64,000 bases of DNA from Streptomyces sp. NBC_00237. GTDB taxonomy: Bacteria; Actinomycetota; Actinomycetes; Streptomycetales; Streptomycetaceae. Position 1 is the stretch's first letter; every line of letters starts with the position of its first letter. The position numbers were made by a program, and so were the translations under genes. Location of the stretch: positions 671,993 through 735,992 of the forward strand of contig NZ_JAPEMT010000001.1 in the NCBI RefSeq assembly GCF_026342435.1, read 5' to 3'. The notes beneath the pieces are model-generated. The model did no database searches and was not told the DNA's origin. It saw nothing but the letters and a program-made list of their open reading frames with translations. Below are positions 24,170-34,576 of this stretch, in pieces.

Positions 24170-25654
24170 TCACCCCTCCAACGCCTCCACCTGCTCCACG
24201 AACCACCGCGCGGGCGCCAACGCCGTCCCCGCCACCGCCAGCCGCTTCGTCCGTTCCGCCCGCTCCCCCGGCTCCATCGTCAGCGCCTCGTGCAGCGCCT
24301 GTGCCGTGCCCGTCACGTCGTACGGGTTGACGACGATCGCGTCCTCGCCCAGCTCCTCGTGCGCCCCCGCCTCCCGCGACAGCACCAGCGCGCAGCCCTC
24401 GTCCGAGACGACCGGGATCTCCTTGGCGACCAGGTTCATCCCGTCCCTGATGGGGTTGACCAGGGCCACGTCCGCCATCCGGTAGGCGGCCAGCGACCGC
24501 GCGAAGTCGTCCTTGACGTGCAGGACCACGGGCGTCCACGTCGGCGTCCCGAAGCGGGAGTTGATGGACTCGGCAGTCCTCCGCACGGCCTCCGTGTACT
24601 CCCGGTACACCGACAGGTCCTGCCGCGAGGGATAGGCGAAGGCGATGTGCACCACGCGTTCGCGCCACTCCGGGTGCGTGTCCAGGAGGTGCTCGTACGC
24701 CAGCAGGCCCCGCACGATGTTCTTGGACAGCTCCGTGCGGTCCACGCGCACGATGGTGCGGCGCGCCGAGCCGTCCGCCGAGCCGCCGTCGACCTGTGCG
24801 CGCAGGGAGGCGAGACGTTCCGCCACGTCGTCGCGGTGGGCGCGCTCGCGCAGGAAGTCCGCGTCCGCGCCCAGGCCGTGCACGCCGATCCGCTTCCCGT
24901 CGAGCGCCTCCTCGCCGAGCACGTTCAGCGCGCACGCCGTGAACGCGTCCGCCCAGCGCCGGGTGAGGAACGCCGCCCGGTCCGCCCCCAGGATGCCCAG
25001 CAGGAGCTGGCGGGCGATGTCGTCCGGGAGCAGGCGGAAGTAGTCCACCGGCGCCCACGGCGTGTGCGAGAAGTGGCCGATGCGCAGGTCGGGGCGCAGG
25101 GCCCGGAGCAGGCCCGGCACCAGGGACAGGTGGTAGTCCTGGACGAGGACCGTCGCCCCCGGGGCCGCCGCCTGCGCCAGCGCCTCGGCGAAGGCCCGGT
25201 TGTACGTCTCGTACGCCGCCCACCGCCGCCGGAACTCCGCGTCGAACACCGGCTCCGTCGGGGTCTGGTAGAGCATGTGGTGAATGAACCACAGCACCGA
25301 GTTCGAGATGCCGTTGTAGGCGGCCGCGTGTGTGTCCGCGTCGATGTCGAGCATCCGTACGCCCGGCTCCGCGACCCCGCGCCGCACGGCCTCCCGGTCG
25401 CCCTCGCCCAGCGCCGAGCACACCCACAGCGCGCCCGCGTCCGGGCCGATCGCGGACAGGCCCGAGACCAGCCCGCCGCCGCCGCGCCTGGCGGTCAGCC
25501 CGCCGTCGTCACCGAGGGCGTACGTCACCGGGCCCCGGTTGGAGGCGACGAGGATCCGGGCCTGCCCGGACGGGGCCGGGGCTTGGTCCGACGGGGCCTG
25601 GGCCGACTGGGCCTGGTCCGGCTGGGGCTGTGCGGCGTCGATCGGGGAAGTCAT
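24170..25654 (-). CDS. otsA: Trehalose-6-phosphate synthase OtsA
   Basis: 494 residues of glycosyltransferase family 20. After an Ala/Pro/Gln-rich 30-residue lead come ILVASNRGPVTY, the glucose-6-P contacts in WFIHHMLYQTP, VLVQDYHLSLVPGLLR, FSHTPWAP, the nucleotide-sugar site VDRTELSKNI and ALVNPIRDGMNLVAKE. It joins a nucleotide-glucose and glucose-6-P to trehalose-6-P. With otsB this gives the complete two-step trehalose route, a compatible solute and spore reserve in Streptomyces. Confidence 0.94.
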   Translation of the reverse strand: MTSPIDAAQPQPDQAQSAQAPSDQAPAPSGQARILVASNRGPVTYALGDDGGLTARRGGGGLVSGLSAIGPDAGALWVCSALGEGDREAVRRGVAEPGVRMLDIDADTHAAAYNGISNSVLWFIHHMLYQTPTEPVFDAEFRRRWAAYETYNRAFAEALAQAAAPGATVLVQDYHLSLVPGLLRALRPDLRIGHFSHTPWAPVDYFRLLPDDIARQLLLGILGADRAAFLTRRWADAFTACALNVLGEEALDGKRIGVHGLGADADFLRERAHRDDVAERLASLRAQVDGGSADGSARRTIVRVDRTELSKNIVRGLLAYEHLLDTHPEWRERVVHIAFAYPSRQDLSVYREYTEAVRRTAESINSRFGTPTWTPVVLHVKDDFARSLAAYRMADVALVNPIRDGMNLVAKEIPVVSDEGCALVLSREAGAHEELGEDAIVVNPYDVTGTAQALHEALTMEPGERAERTKRLAVAGTALAPARWFVEQVEALEG

Positions 25655-25731
25655 GTGGCGAAACCTAGCCGGTACGGATTCCCCTCAAACGTGCGTACGG
25701 CCGCCCCCGGCGTGCGAGTGCGGCCGTACGG

Positions 25732-26691
25732 CTATGCCGCCTGCCGCTCCGCGTACTCCGCGATCTCCCGCATCGGCGGGCGCTCCTCCGTGTCCACAGG
25801 GTGTGTACGAGGGACGAAGGCCGTGCCGATCCGCTCGAACTGCGTGAGGGCCGGGCGGATCAGATGACCCCGGGACAGGCGGAGCTGGGCCGTTCGGTAG
25901 ATCGCGGCTGCCATCCGTCCCAGCGCCTGGCCGTCCTGGTGGCGGTGGACGCGCACGCCCACGTCCACCTGGGCGAGCGCGTCCAGGCCGACCGTGTGCA
26001 GCGAGTCGATGAGGAGGCCGAGTTCGACGCCGTATCCGACGGGGAAGGGGAGGCGTTCCAGGAGGGAGCGGCGGGCCGCGTACTCGCCGCCCAACGGCTG
26101 CACGAATCCGGCCAGTCGGGGCCAGTGGAGGTTGAGGAGGGGGCGGGCCATCAGCTCGGTGACCCGGCCGCCCTGGCCGGTGGCGCCGTCCAGCGGGCGG
26201 TCGTACGTCGCCTTCACGAAGTCGACGCCCGGGTCGGTGAGGAGCGGGCCGACGATGCCCGACACGAACGACGCGTCGAACTCCTTCAGGTCCGCGTCCA
26301 CGAAGCAGACGATGTCACCGGTGGTGACCAGGAGCGACCGCCACAGGACCTCGCCCTTGCCCGGCACGGCCGGTACGCGGGGCAGGATCTCGTCCCGGTG
26401 CACCACCCGCGCGCCCGCCTCGGCCGCCGCCTTCGCGGTGTGGTCGGTGGAGCCGGAGTCGATCACGACGAGTTCGTCCACCAGGGGGACGGCCGGGCTC
26501 ATCAGGTCCCGGCGGATCGTGGCGACGATCTCGCCGACCGTGGCTTCCTCGTTCAGGGCGGGCAGGACCACGGAGACCGTCTGCGGCCTCGCGGCGCCCT
26601 GGGCGGCCTTCGCGGCGAGGAGCTGCTCCAGCGGGCGGTCGGCGGCCGACCAGGACCGCGCCTGAAGCCAGCGCTCCACCTCTTCCAGCAC
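25732..26691 (-). CDS. gpgS: Glucosyl-3-phosphoglycerate synthase GpgS
   Basis: 319 residues, a GT-A fold family 81 enzyme. VSVVLPALNEEATV begins the nucleotide-sugar domain, VDELVVIDSGSTDHT follows, and VCFVDADLKEF carries the metal-binding DxD-like acid pair; GGEYAARRSLLERLPFPVGYGVE is the acceptor region. It transfers glucose to 3-phosphoglycerate, first step to glucosylglycerate, a compatible solute or polymethylated polysaccharide primer. GTG 26691 follows GGAG by nine bases; the longer frame to 26775 lacks support. It probably shares transcription with otsA downstream (77 bases apart). Confidence 0.9.
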   Translation of the reverse strand: MLEEVERWLQARSWSAADRPLEQLLAAKAAQGAARPQTVSVVLPALNEEATVGEIVATIRRDLMSPAVPLVDELVVIDSGSTDHTAKAAAEAGARVVHRDEILPRVPAVPGKGEVLWRSLLVTTGDIVCFVDADLKEFDASFVSGIVGPLLTDPGVDFVKATYDRPLDGATGQGGRVTELMARPLLNLHWPRLAGFVQPLGGEYAARRSLLERLPFPVGYGVELGLLIDSLHTVGLDALAQVDVGVRVHRHQDGQALGRMAAAIYRTAQLRLSRGHLIRPALTQFERIGTAFVPRTHPVDTEERPPMREIAEYAERQAA

Positions 26692-26885
26692 GCCCGTCAC
26701 TCCTCTGCTCGTGTCTGATTCGTGTCTGCTCGTGGCGACATTTGTGATCCATCTCGCGGTCCGGACGTCTGGCACACCCGTCCGGGGGTTCGGTTACAGT
26801 CTTGAACAACGCGGACGACCTGTGCATGTCGGGGTCGTCGCGTACACAAACACCCGGACCGCTGCTGCGGCCGCCGGAGTCATAG

Positions 26886-26985
26886 CGCTCATCCAGAGGG
26901 ACAGAGGGAAACGGCCCGTTGAAGTCCCGGCAACCCCCCAGCCGACCGCGAGGTCAGGCCAGGAAGGTGCCAATTCCGTCTCGCG
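26886..26985 (+). ncRNA. SAM-I (S-box) riboswitch
   Basis: The core reads CTCATCCAGAGGGACAGAGG, then GGCCCGTTGAAGTCCCGGCA with ACC, and after a variable arm GGAAGGTGCCAATTCC, the conserved P1-P4 junction and K-turn elements of the SAM-I class. It lies 45 bases before the threonine-synthase-like gene, whose ribosome site AGGAAAGG could be masked when SAM is bound. The downstream pair is therefore under methionine/SAM control. Confidence 0.9.
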
Positions 26986-27029
26986 TACGAAAGTCGTCGC
27001 GGGGAAGATGAGGAAAGGACCTCGCCATC

Positions 27030-28316
27030 ATGGCTGTGCAGACCACCGAAGCCACTGTTACCTCCGTCGACCTCGGCCCCGCCGCCGCCCTGTCCTGCCG
27101 CGAGTGCGGAGAGCGCTTCGAGCTCGGCCCGATCTTCGCCTGCCAGCTGTGTTTCGGCCCGCTGGAAGTCGCGTACGAGCTGCCGACCGGAAGCCCCGAA
27201 GAGCTGCGCAAGCTCATCGAGTCGGGCCCCGACAACATCTGGCGCTACGCCCCCCTCCTCCCCGTCCCCGCCGACGTCGCCGAGAAGCCCAGCCTGAACC
27301 CCGGCTTCACGAAGCTGGTCAAGGCGGACAACCTGGCCCGTGAACTCGGCGTCACCGGCGGCCTGTTCGTCAAGGACGACTCCGGGAACCCCACGCACTC
27401 CTTCAAGGACCGCGTCGTCGCCATCGCCGTCGAGGCCGCCCGCGCCTTCGGCTTCACCACCCTCTCCTGCTCCTCCACCGGCAACCTGGCCGGTGCGGTG
27501 GGCGCCGCCGCGGCCCGCGCGGGCTTCCGCTCCTGCGTGTTCATCCCGCACGACCTGGAGCAGGGCAAGGTCGTCATGGCCGCCGTGTACGGGGGCGAGC
27601 TGGTCGGCATCGAGGGCAACTACGACGACGTGAACCGCTTCTGCTCCGAGCTGATCGGCGACCCGCTCGGCGAGGGCTGGGGCTTCGTCAACGTCAACCT
27701 CCGCCCGTACTACGGGGAGGGCTCCAAGACGCTCGCGTACGAGATCTGCGAGCAGCTCGGCTGGCGGCTGCCCGACCAGATCGTCATCCCGATCGCCTCC
27801 GGCTCGCAGCTCACGAAGATCGACAAGGGGCTCCAGGAGCTCATCAGGCTCGGGCTCGTCGAGGACAAGCCGTACAAGATCTTCGGCGCCCAGGCGGAGG
27901 GCTGCTCGCCGGTCTCCACCGCCTTCAAGGCCGGGCAGGACGTGGTCCGCCCGCAGAAGCCGAACACCATCGCCAAGTCGCTGGCCATCGGCAACCCGGC
28001 GGACGGCCCGTACGTCCTGGACATCGCCCGCCGTACGGGCGGCGCGGTCGAGGACGTCAACGACGAGCAGGTCGTCGACGCCATCAAGCTGCTGGCCCGT
28101 ACCGAGGGCATCTTCGCGGAGACCGCGGGCGGCGTGACCGTCGGCGTCACGAAGAAGCTCATCGAGGCCGGTCTGCTCGACCCGACCCTCACCACCGTCG
28201 TCCTCAACACCGGCGACGGCCTCAAGACGCTGGACGCGGTGGCCCCGACGACCGGGCCCTCCGCGACCATCCGCCCGAGCCTGGACGCGTTCCGCGACGC
28301 CGGTCTGGCCCGCTAG
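27030..28316 (+). CDS. Threonine-synthase-like PLP enzyme; probable O-phosphohomoserine-dependent homocysteine synthase
   Basis: 428 residues of the fold-type II PLP family. An N-terminal zinc ribbon (C23, C26, C38, C41) precedes the catalytic domain; K126 in NPTHSFKD binds PLP and SSTGNLAGAVGAAAA cups the phosphate. By sequence it is a threonine synthase. Context argues otherwise: a SAM riboswitch controls it and a MoaD/ThiS-like sulfur carrier follows 44 bases on. An enzyme replacing the phosphate of O-phosphohomoserine with sulfur from a thiocarboxylated carrier would make homocysteine, which fits SAM control. I recall such a pair reported in Streptomyces as MetM/MetO, and S. coelicolor has a separate thrC beside hom and thrB. 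The fold is certain, the reaction inferred. Confidence 0.85.
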   Translation: MAVQTTEATVTSVDLGPAAALSCRECGERFELGPIFACQLCFGPLEVAYELPTGSPEELRKLIESGPDNIWRYAPLLPVPADVAEKPSLNPGFTKLVKADNLARELGVTGGLFVKDDSGNPTHSFKDRVVAIAVEAARAFGFTTLSCSSTGNLAGAVGAAAARAGFRSCVFIPHDLEQGKVVMAAVYGGELVGIEGNYDDVNRFCSELIGDPLGEGWGFVNVNLRPYYGEGSKTLAYEICEQLGWRLPDQIVIPIASGSQLTKIDKGLQELIRLGLVEDKPYKIFGAQAEGCSPVSTAFKAGQDVVRPQKPNTIAKSLAIGNPADGPYVLDIARRTGGAVEDVNDEQVVDAIKLLARTEGIFAETAGGVTVGVTKKLIEAGLLDPTLTTVVLNTGDGLKTLDAVAPTTGPSATIRPSLDAFRDAGLAR

Positions 28317-28360
28317 AAACCCGTCAGCGATTCGTACGTACGCAAGGAAGGCCGAACACC

Positions 28361-28636
28361 ATGAGCGTCAAGGTCCGCATCCCCACCATCCTCCGCACGT
28401 ACACGGGCGGCGAGGCGGAGGTGGCCGCCGAGGGCGCGACCCTCGCCGAGGTCATCGCCGACCTGGAGAAGAACCACACGGGCATCGCCGCGCGCGTCCT
28501 GGACGATCAGGGCAAGCTGCGCCGCTTCGTCAACGTGTACGTGAACGACGACGACGTGCGCTTCGAGAGCGGCCTTCAGACGGCCACTCCGGACGGCGCG
28601 GGCGTCTCGATCATCCCGGCCGTCGCGGGCGGCTGA
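28361..28636 (+). CDS. MoaD/ThiS-like sulfur-carrier protein
   Basis: 91 residues with a beta-grasp fold (VKVRIPTILRTYTGG, ATLAEVIADLEKNHTGI, FVNVYVNDDDVRF, GVSIIPAVAGG). The C-terminal Gly-Gly is where an E1-like enzyme would adenylate and thiocarboxylate it. It is transcribed with the threonine-synthase-like gene behind the SAM riboswitch and probably donates sulfide to it. The alternative is a CysO-type role in cysteine synthesis. Confidence 0.9.
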   Translation: MSVKVRIPTILRTYTGGEAEVAAEGATLAEVIADLEKNHTGIAARVLDDQGKLRRFVNVYVNDDDVRFESGLQTATPDGAGVSIIPAVAGG

Positions 28637-28701
28637 TCCTTCGCCTCCTGCGCGCAGGGGGCGCACTCGGCCTCCTTCAACGCGCCCCGCGTTAACCCAA
28701 G

Positions 28702-28733
28702 TTGCCCCCTCCGCTCACAAGCGGAGGGGGCAA
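28702..28733 (+). terminator. Terminator after the sulfur-carrier gene
   Basis: TTGCCCCCTCCGC and its exact complement form a 13-bp stem around TCACAA, 65 bases past the stop. The rest of 28734-29085 is lower in GC and appears to be the promoter and long leader of the cold-shock gene. Confidence 0.8.
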
Positions 28734-28941
28734 TTCTGCATGGTTGAAAGAGGTAGAGTAGGGGAAGCCCCGGTCGCCGCTCATGCCATGTGCATATGAG
28801 AAGGCGACAAGATGCGGCCCGCGTGTTCGAGCGATTTGACGCCGATGTTCACGCTATGTCCGGCCCGACTTGCCCTGGAATTACGGGAGTTGACCGATCC
28901 GGGCGTTCGAGCCTGCCCAGAATTCTCGTCGGATTGACCTG

Positions 28942-28969
28942 TTGCAGAGGGCAGTTGGGCGGATACATT
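28942..28969 (+). promoter_or_regulatory. Predicted promoter of the cold-shock gene
   Basis: TTGCAG and TACATT with a 16-base spacer predict a start near 28976 and a leader of about 110 bases, a length usual for cspA-type mRNAs. Confidence 0.4.
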
Positions 28970-29085
28970 CAGCCGCGGTCGACGCGCTACGGCGCACACC
29001 TACCGCGTTCCTGTCGGCGGGTGGGGTCTGACCCGGGGTCGCGAAGTGCGGTCTCGCGCAAGGGCCAGTAATAGGGGAGTTAGGC

Positions 29086-29289
29086 ATGGCTCAGGGCACC
29101 GTCAAGTGGTTCAACGCGGAGAAGGGGTACGGCTTCATCGCGGTCGACGGTGGTGCGGATGTTTTCGTCCACTACAGCGCGATCCAGATGGACGGCTACC
29201 GCACCCTTGAAGAGGGTCAGCGAGTTGAGTTCGAGATCTCGCAGGGCCAGAAGGGTCCGCAGGCGGACATGGTCAAGCTCGCCGTCTGA
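29086..29289 (+). CDS. CspA-family cold-shock protein (ScoF-like)
   Basis: 67 residues, a single cold-shock OB fold with both RNA-binding motifs: KGYGFIAV (RNP1) and DVFVHYS (RNP2). It acts as an RNA chaperone. GGGGAGT lies before the ATG. It sits directly upstream of groEL, as scoF does in S. coelicolor. Confidence 0.95.
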   Translation: MAQGTVKWFNAEKGYGFIAVDGGADVFVHYSAIQMDGYRTLEEGQRVEFEISQGQKGPQADMVKLAV

Positions 29290-29338
29290 TCTCGGCGCGA
29301 TCGGCCACCGACGCACTACCAAGACTTACCGGCACTCA

Positions 29339-29386
29339 CGCACCAAGGGTCCGCATCCCGACACAGGGGTACGGGCCCTTGGTGCG
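29339..29386 (+). terminator. Terminator after the cold-shock gene
   Basis: CGCACCAAGGGTCCG and CGGGCCCTTGGTGCG pair over 15 positions (one G.T) around an 18-base loop, 50 bases past the stop. It separates the cold-shock gene from the groEL promoter. Confidence 0.75.
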
Positions 29387-29509
29387 TTCGGCGTACGGCC
29401 TGCGTACGCCGGGCGTACCGAGTGCGCGAACCCCCTGGATCTGTGGTACCCGCTTGCGCCCACCCGCCGCCCGACCACCGCCCCTCATCGACATCCCTTC
29501 GGGACGGCC

Positions 29510-31321
<1,812 letters not shown>

Positions 31322-31373
31322 GTCCCTCTCCCTCTCGCGGGTAGCAGTACGTACGGTTTCCGTACGGTCCACT

Positions 31374-31403
31374 GGGGCGGCATCCCTTCGGGGGTGCCGC
31401 CCC
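31374..31403 (+). terminator. Terminator after groEL
   Basis: GGGGCGGCATCCC pairs with GGGGTGCCGCCCC around TTCG, about 50 bases past the groEL stop. Confidence 0.75.
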
Positions 31404-31482
31404 CGTGGCGTTCTCGGCTCGGGCCCGCCCAGGTGGGTGTTCCCGGGTGGCTGACCTGCGGGTCCGCGCAGAAGCTGGGGTC

Positions 31483-32904
31483 ATGGACACCCTGGACTCC
31501 GTCATCGTCGACATCAACGACGTCTTCTGGAGCTATCTGCTCATCCCGATCGTGATCGGGGCGGGGCTGTACTTCACCATCCGCTCGAAGGCCGTCCAGG
31601 TCCGGATGTTCCCGGAGATGATCAGAGTCCTGGGCGACAAGGCGGAGCCGGACGCGTACGGGCGCAAGTCCGTCTCCTCCTTCGGGGCGTTCACCATCTC
31701 GGCGGCGGCCCGGGTGGGCACGGGCAACATCGCGGGCGTGGCCGCGGCGATCACCCTCGGCGGTCCTGGCGCGGTGTTCTGGATGTGGGTGATGGCGACG
31801 GTCGGCGCGGCCTCGGCCTTCGTCGAGTCGGCCCTCGCCCAGCTGTACAAGGTGCGCGACTACGACGGTACGTACCGTGGCGGACCGGCCTACTACATGC
31901 AGCGCGGCCTCGGGAAGCGCTGGCTGGGCGTCCTCTTCGCGGTCACCATCACCGTCACCTTCGGCTTCGTCTTCAACGCCGTGCAGGCCAACACGATCGT
32001 CTCCGTCGTCGGCGGGTCCTTCGGCGGCGCGGCGTCCTGGCGGGAGCCGGTCATCGGGGCGGCCCTGGCGGCCCTGCTGGGACTGGTGATCTTCGGTGGC
32101 GTCCGGCGCATCAGCAGCGTGACGCAGGTCCTCGTCCCGGTGATGGCGGTGCTGTACCTGCTGCTCGGGTGTGCCGTCGTGATCCTCAACATCGACGACC
32201 TGCCGCGCGTCATCGCCGACATCGTGGGCGGGGCCTTCGGCTTCCGGGAGGTCGCGGGCGGCGCGATCGGCACCGCGATCCAGCAGGGCATCCGGCGCGG
32301 CATGTTCTCCAACGAGGCGGGCCTCGGCTCGGCACCGAACGCGGGCGCGGCGGCGGAGGTCTCGCACCCGGTCAAGCAGGGTCTGGTCCAGTCCCTCGGG
32401 GTCTTCTTCGACACCATCCTCATCTGCACGATGACCGCTTTCATCATCCTGACGACGAACCCGGAACTGGCGGGCGCGCGCCAGGGTGCGGACCTCACGC
32501 AGAACGCGCTGAACGCGTCGTTGGGGAACTGGGCGGGGCACGTCCTGACGGTGGTCGTCTTCATGCTCGCCTTCAGCTCGATGATCGGGAACTACTACTA
32601 CGGCCAGTCCAACATCGAGTTCATCACCGGGGACGACAAGAAGTGGGTCCTGCCGGCCTTCCGGGTGCTGGTGCTGGCCACCGTCTTCCTCGGAGCCCTC
32701 GGCTCCGTGTCCATCGTGTGGAACCTGGCCGATGTCTTCATGGGCTTCATGGCGCTGGTGAACATGGCCGCGATCATCCCCCTCTCGGGCATCGCCTTCC
32801 GCCTCCTGGAGGACTACCGCGCCCAACGCCGGATGGGCATCGACCCGGTCTTCGCCCGGGACCGCATGCCGGAGCTGCGGGACGTGGACTGCTGGCAGAG
32901 GTAG
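31483..32904 (+). CDS. Alanine/glycine:cation symporter (AGCS family)
   Basis: 473 residues with about ten membrane helices. SFGAFTISAAARVGTGNIAGVAAAI is the family signature near residue 70, and GTAIQQGIRRGMFSNEAGLGSAPNA is the second conserved loop. It imports small amino acids with Na+ (or H+). ATG 31483 gives the family's normal N terminus; the frame runs further upstream into non-coding sequence. It stands alone and converges on the PTS gene across a strong terminator. Confidence 0.94.
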   Translation: MDTLDSVIVDINDVFWSYLLIPIVIGAGLYFTIRSKAVQVRMFPEMIRVLGDKAEPDAYGRKSVSSFGAFTISAAARVGTGNIAGVAAAITLGGPGAVFWMWVMATVGAASAFVESALAQLYKVRDYDGTYRGGPAYYMQRGLGKRWLGVLFAVTITVTFGFVFNAVQANTIVSVVGGSFGGAASWREPVIGAALAALLGLVIFGGVRRISSVTQVLVPVMAVLYLLLGCAVVILNIDDLPRVIADIVGGAFGFREVAGGAIGTAIQQGIRRGMFSNEAGLGSAPNAGAAAEVSHPVKQGLVQSLGVFFDTILICTMTAFIILTTNPELAGARQGADLTQNALNASLGNWAGHVLTVVVFMLAFSSMIGNYYYGQSNIEFITGDDKKWVLPAFRVLVLATVFLGALGSVSIVWNLADVFMGFMALVNMAAIIPLSGIAFRLLEDYRAQRRMGIDPVFARDRMPELRDVDCWQR

Positions 32905-32950
32905 CGCCCCTTGAGGGGCGCGGGGAACTGCGCGGCCAGCCACGACGCAA
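32905..32950. repeat. Short copy of the dispersed intergenic repeat
   Basis: GCGCCCCTTGAGGGGCGCGG followed by GGAACTGCGCGGCCAGCCAC is the hallmark end of the repeat family seen at 20.0, 44.4, 48.8 and 52.8 kb, placed one base after the symporter stop. Confidence 0.75.
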
Positions 32951-32993
32951 CCGGGCGCGGACCGCACAGTCCGAAGAGCTCCGCCGAGGAGCA

Positions 32994-33029
32994 CGAGAGC
33001 GGTGCTCCCGGGTGGGAGCACCGCTCTCG
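32994..33029. terminator. Bidirectional terminator between symporter and PTS genes
   Basis: CGAGAGCGGTGCTCCC and its exact complement form a 16-bp stem with a GGGT loop between the convergent stops at 32904 and 33053. Confidence 0.85.
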
Positions 33030-33052
33030 CTTCGTACCGCAGGGGCCGCGCA

Positions 33053-34534
33053 TCAGACGCTGACCGGTTCCTTGGTCTCGGCCCTGGCCGGGTCGGCGGC
33101 CGTCTCCGCCGCCGGAGCGTTCATGTCCGCCAGCATCGACTTCGTGAAGCCGAAGTAGTAGGTGGCGGCGAAGCCGACGACGTACCCGACGAGCAGCCCG
33201 CCCGCGTAGACCGCGATCGTCGTACCCAGCCCCTGATTGCCCTGGAGCAGCGGGAAGAGCGCCCACCCCGACGGCCCGATCGCCGTCGATCCGACCTTGT
33301 CACCCAGCATCGAGAAGAGCCCGACGAACGCACCGCCCGCCGCACCCCCCGCGCACGCCGTGACGAACGGACGCCCCAGCGGCAACGAGACACCGTAGAT
33401 GAGCGGCTCACCGACACCCAGGAAGCCTGCCGGGAGGGCGGACTTGATGGTGTTGCGGAGGGAGTGGTTGTTCTTCAGCCGCAGGAACACGGCCACCGCG
33501 CAGCCGACCTGACCCGCGCCCGCCATCGCCAGGATCGGCAGCAGCACGGTGTAGCCCTGCTGCTCGATGAGGGTGGTGTGGATGGGGATGAGGGCCTGGT
33601 GCAGGCCGAGCATCACCAGCGGCAGGAAGAGCCCGCCCAGGACCAGGCCCGCGAAGGCGCCGGTGTTGGTGAGGAGCCAGTCCGCGCCCGTACCGATGGC
33701 GGTGGAGATCTCACCCGCGACGAACATCAGCCCGAAGATCGTGACCAGCCCGGACAGCAGGACGGTGAGGGTGGGGGTGACCAGCACGTCGAGGGATTCG
33801 GGGACCCAGCGACGGCACCACTTCTCGATGTACACGGCGAGGACCGCTGCCCCCAGCGCCCCGAGCACGCCGCCCTGACCCGGCGACAGCGTCTGCCCGA
33901 AGGCGTCGATCTTCGCGACGCCCGGGAAGACGATGATCGCTGCGACCGCCCCGCCCAGGATGGGCGTACCGCCGAACTCCTTCGCCGTGTTGAAGCCGAC
34001 GAAGACCGCGATCAGCGCCATGAACCCGGACGCGACGGACGCCAGCGCCGGGGTGACGGCGGGCAGCCACCCCAGATTGACGAGCAGTCCGTTGAGCCCG
34101 GCGATGATGCCGCAGCCGATCAGAGCAGGAATCAGCGGCACGAAGATGTTGGCGATCCGCCGCAGGAGGAGCTTGAACGGGGTGGCGTTCTTCGCCTTCT
34201 GGGCGGCCCGTAGGGCGGCCCCCTCGGCGGCCAGCTGATCGGCCGACGGGGAGTGCGCGGACTGGCCCTCGGCCACGAGGGCTTCGAACTCGGGGGTGAC
34301 CCGGGCGACCGTGCCGGGCCCGAGGACGATCTGGTACGTGTCGTCCTCGACCACGCCCATGACTGCGGGCAGCGCCTTCAGGGCGTCGTCCTGGACGAGC
34401 GCGCGGTCGCGCAGGCCCAGCCGGAGCCGGGTCATGCAGTGGACGACCGAGGTCACGTTGTCCGCGCCGCCGACGAGCGGAAGGATCGCGGCGGCAGTGG
34501 CGCGGTTCTTGTTCTCAGGGGTGTCGGTGCTCAT
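33053..34534 (-). CDS. PTS EIIBC, N-acetylmuramic acid type (MurP-like)
   Basis: 493 residues. The N-terminal IIB domain carries the phosphocysteine C33 (SVVHCMTRLRLGL). After a linker the IIC domain has about ten helices (FVPLIPALIGCGIIAGLNGLL, LLGLHQAL..IPIHTTLIE, GVGEPLIYGVSLPL). No IIA domain is present, so a separate EIIA (Crr-type) must supply phosphate. Order and the adjacent MurQ identify MurNAc as the likely substrate, delivered as MurNAc-6-P. Third gene of the RpiR-murQ-PTS operon, 42 bases after murQ. Confidence 0.9.
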   Translation of the reverse strand: MSTDTPENKNRATAAAILPLVGGADNVTSVVHCMTRLRLGLRDRALVQDDALKALPAVMGVVEDDTYQIVLGPGTVARVTPEFEALVAEGQSAHSPSADQLAAEGAALRAAQKAKNATPFKLLLRRIANIFVPLIPALIGCGIIAGLNGLLVNLGWLPAVTPALASVASGFMALIAVFVGFNTAKEFGGTPILGGAVAAIIVFPGVAKIDAFGQTLSPGQGGVLGALGAAVLAVYIEKWCRRWVPESLDVLVTPTLTVLLSGLVTIFGLMFVAGEISTAIGTGADWLLTNTGAFAGLVLGGLFLPLVMLGLHQALIPIHTTLIEQQGYTVLLPILAMAGAGQVGCAVAVFLRLKNNHSLRNTIKSALPAGFLGVGEPLIYGVSLPLGRPFVTACAGGAAGGAFVGLFSMLGDKVGSTAIGPSGWALFPLLQGNQGLGTTIAVYAGGLLVGYVVGFAATYYFGFTKSMLADMNAPAAETAADPARAETKEPVSV

Positions 34535-34576
34535 GGTGCGTGGTGCCTTGCTGTGCGGGGGGTGGGGGTCAGACGG

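Noticed and set aside
28790..29071. 93-codon frame in the leader of the cold-shock gene
   Set aside because: Composition is unlike its neighbours (Cys, Ser, Arg-rich), no ribosome site fits, and a promoter and cold-shock leader explain the sequence better.
31405..31482. Extended N terminus of the AGCS symporter
   Set aside because: The extra 26 residues overlap the groEL terminator and have no counterpart in the family.
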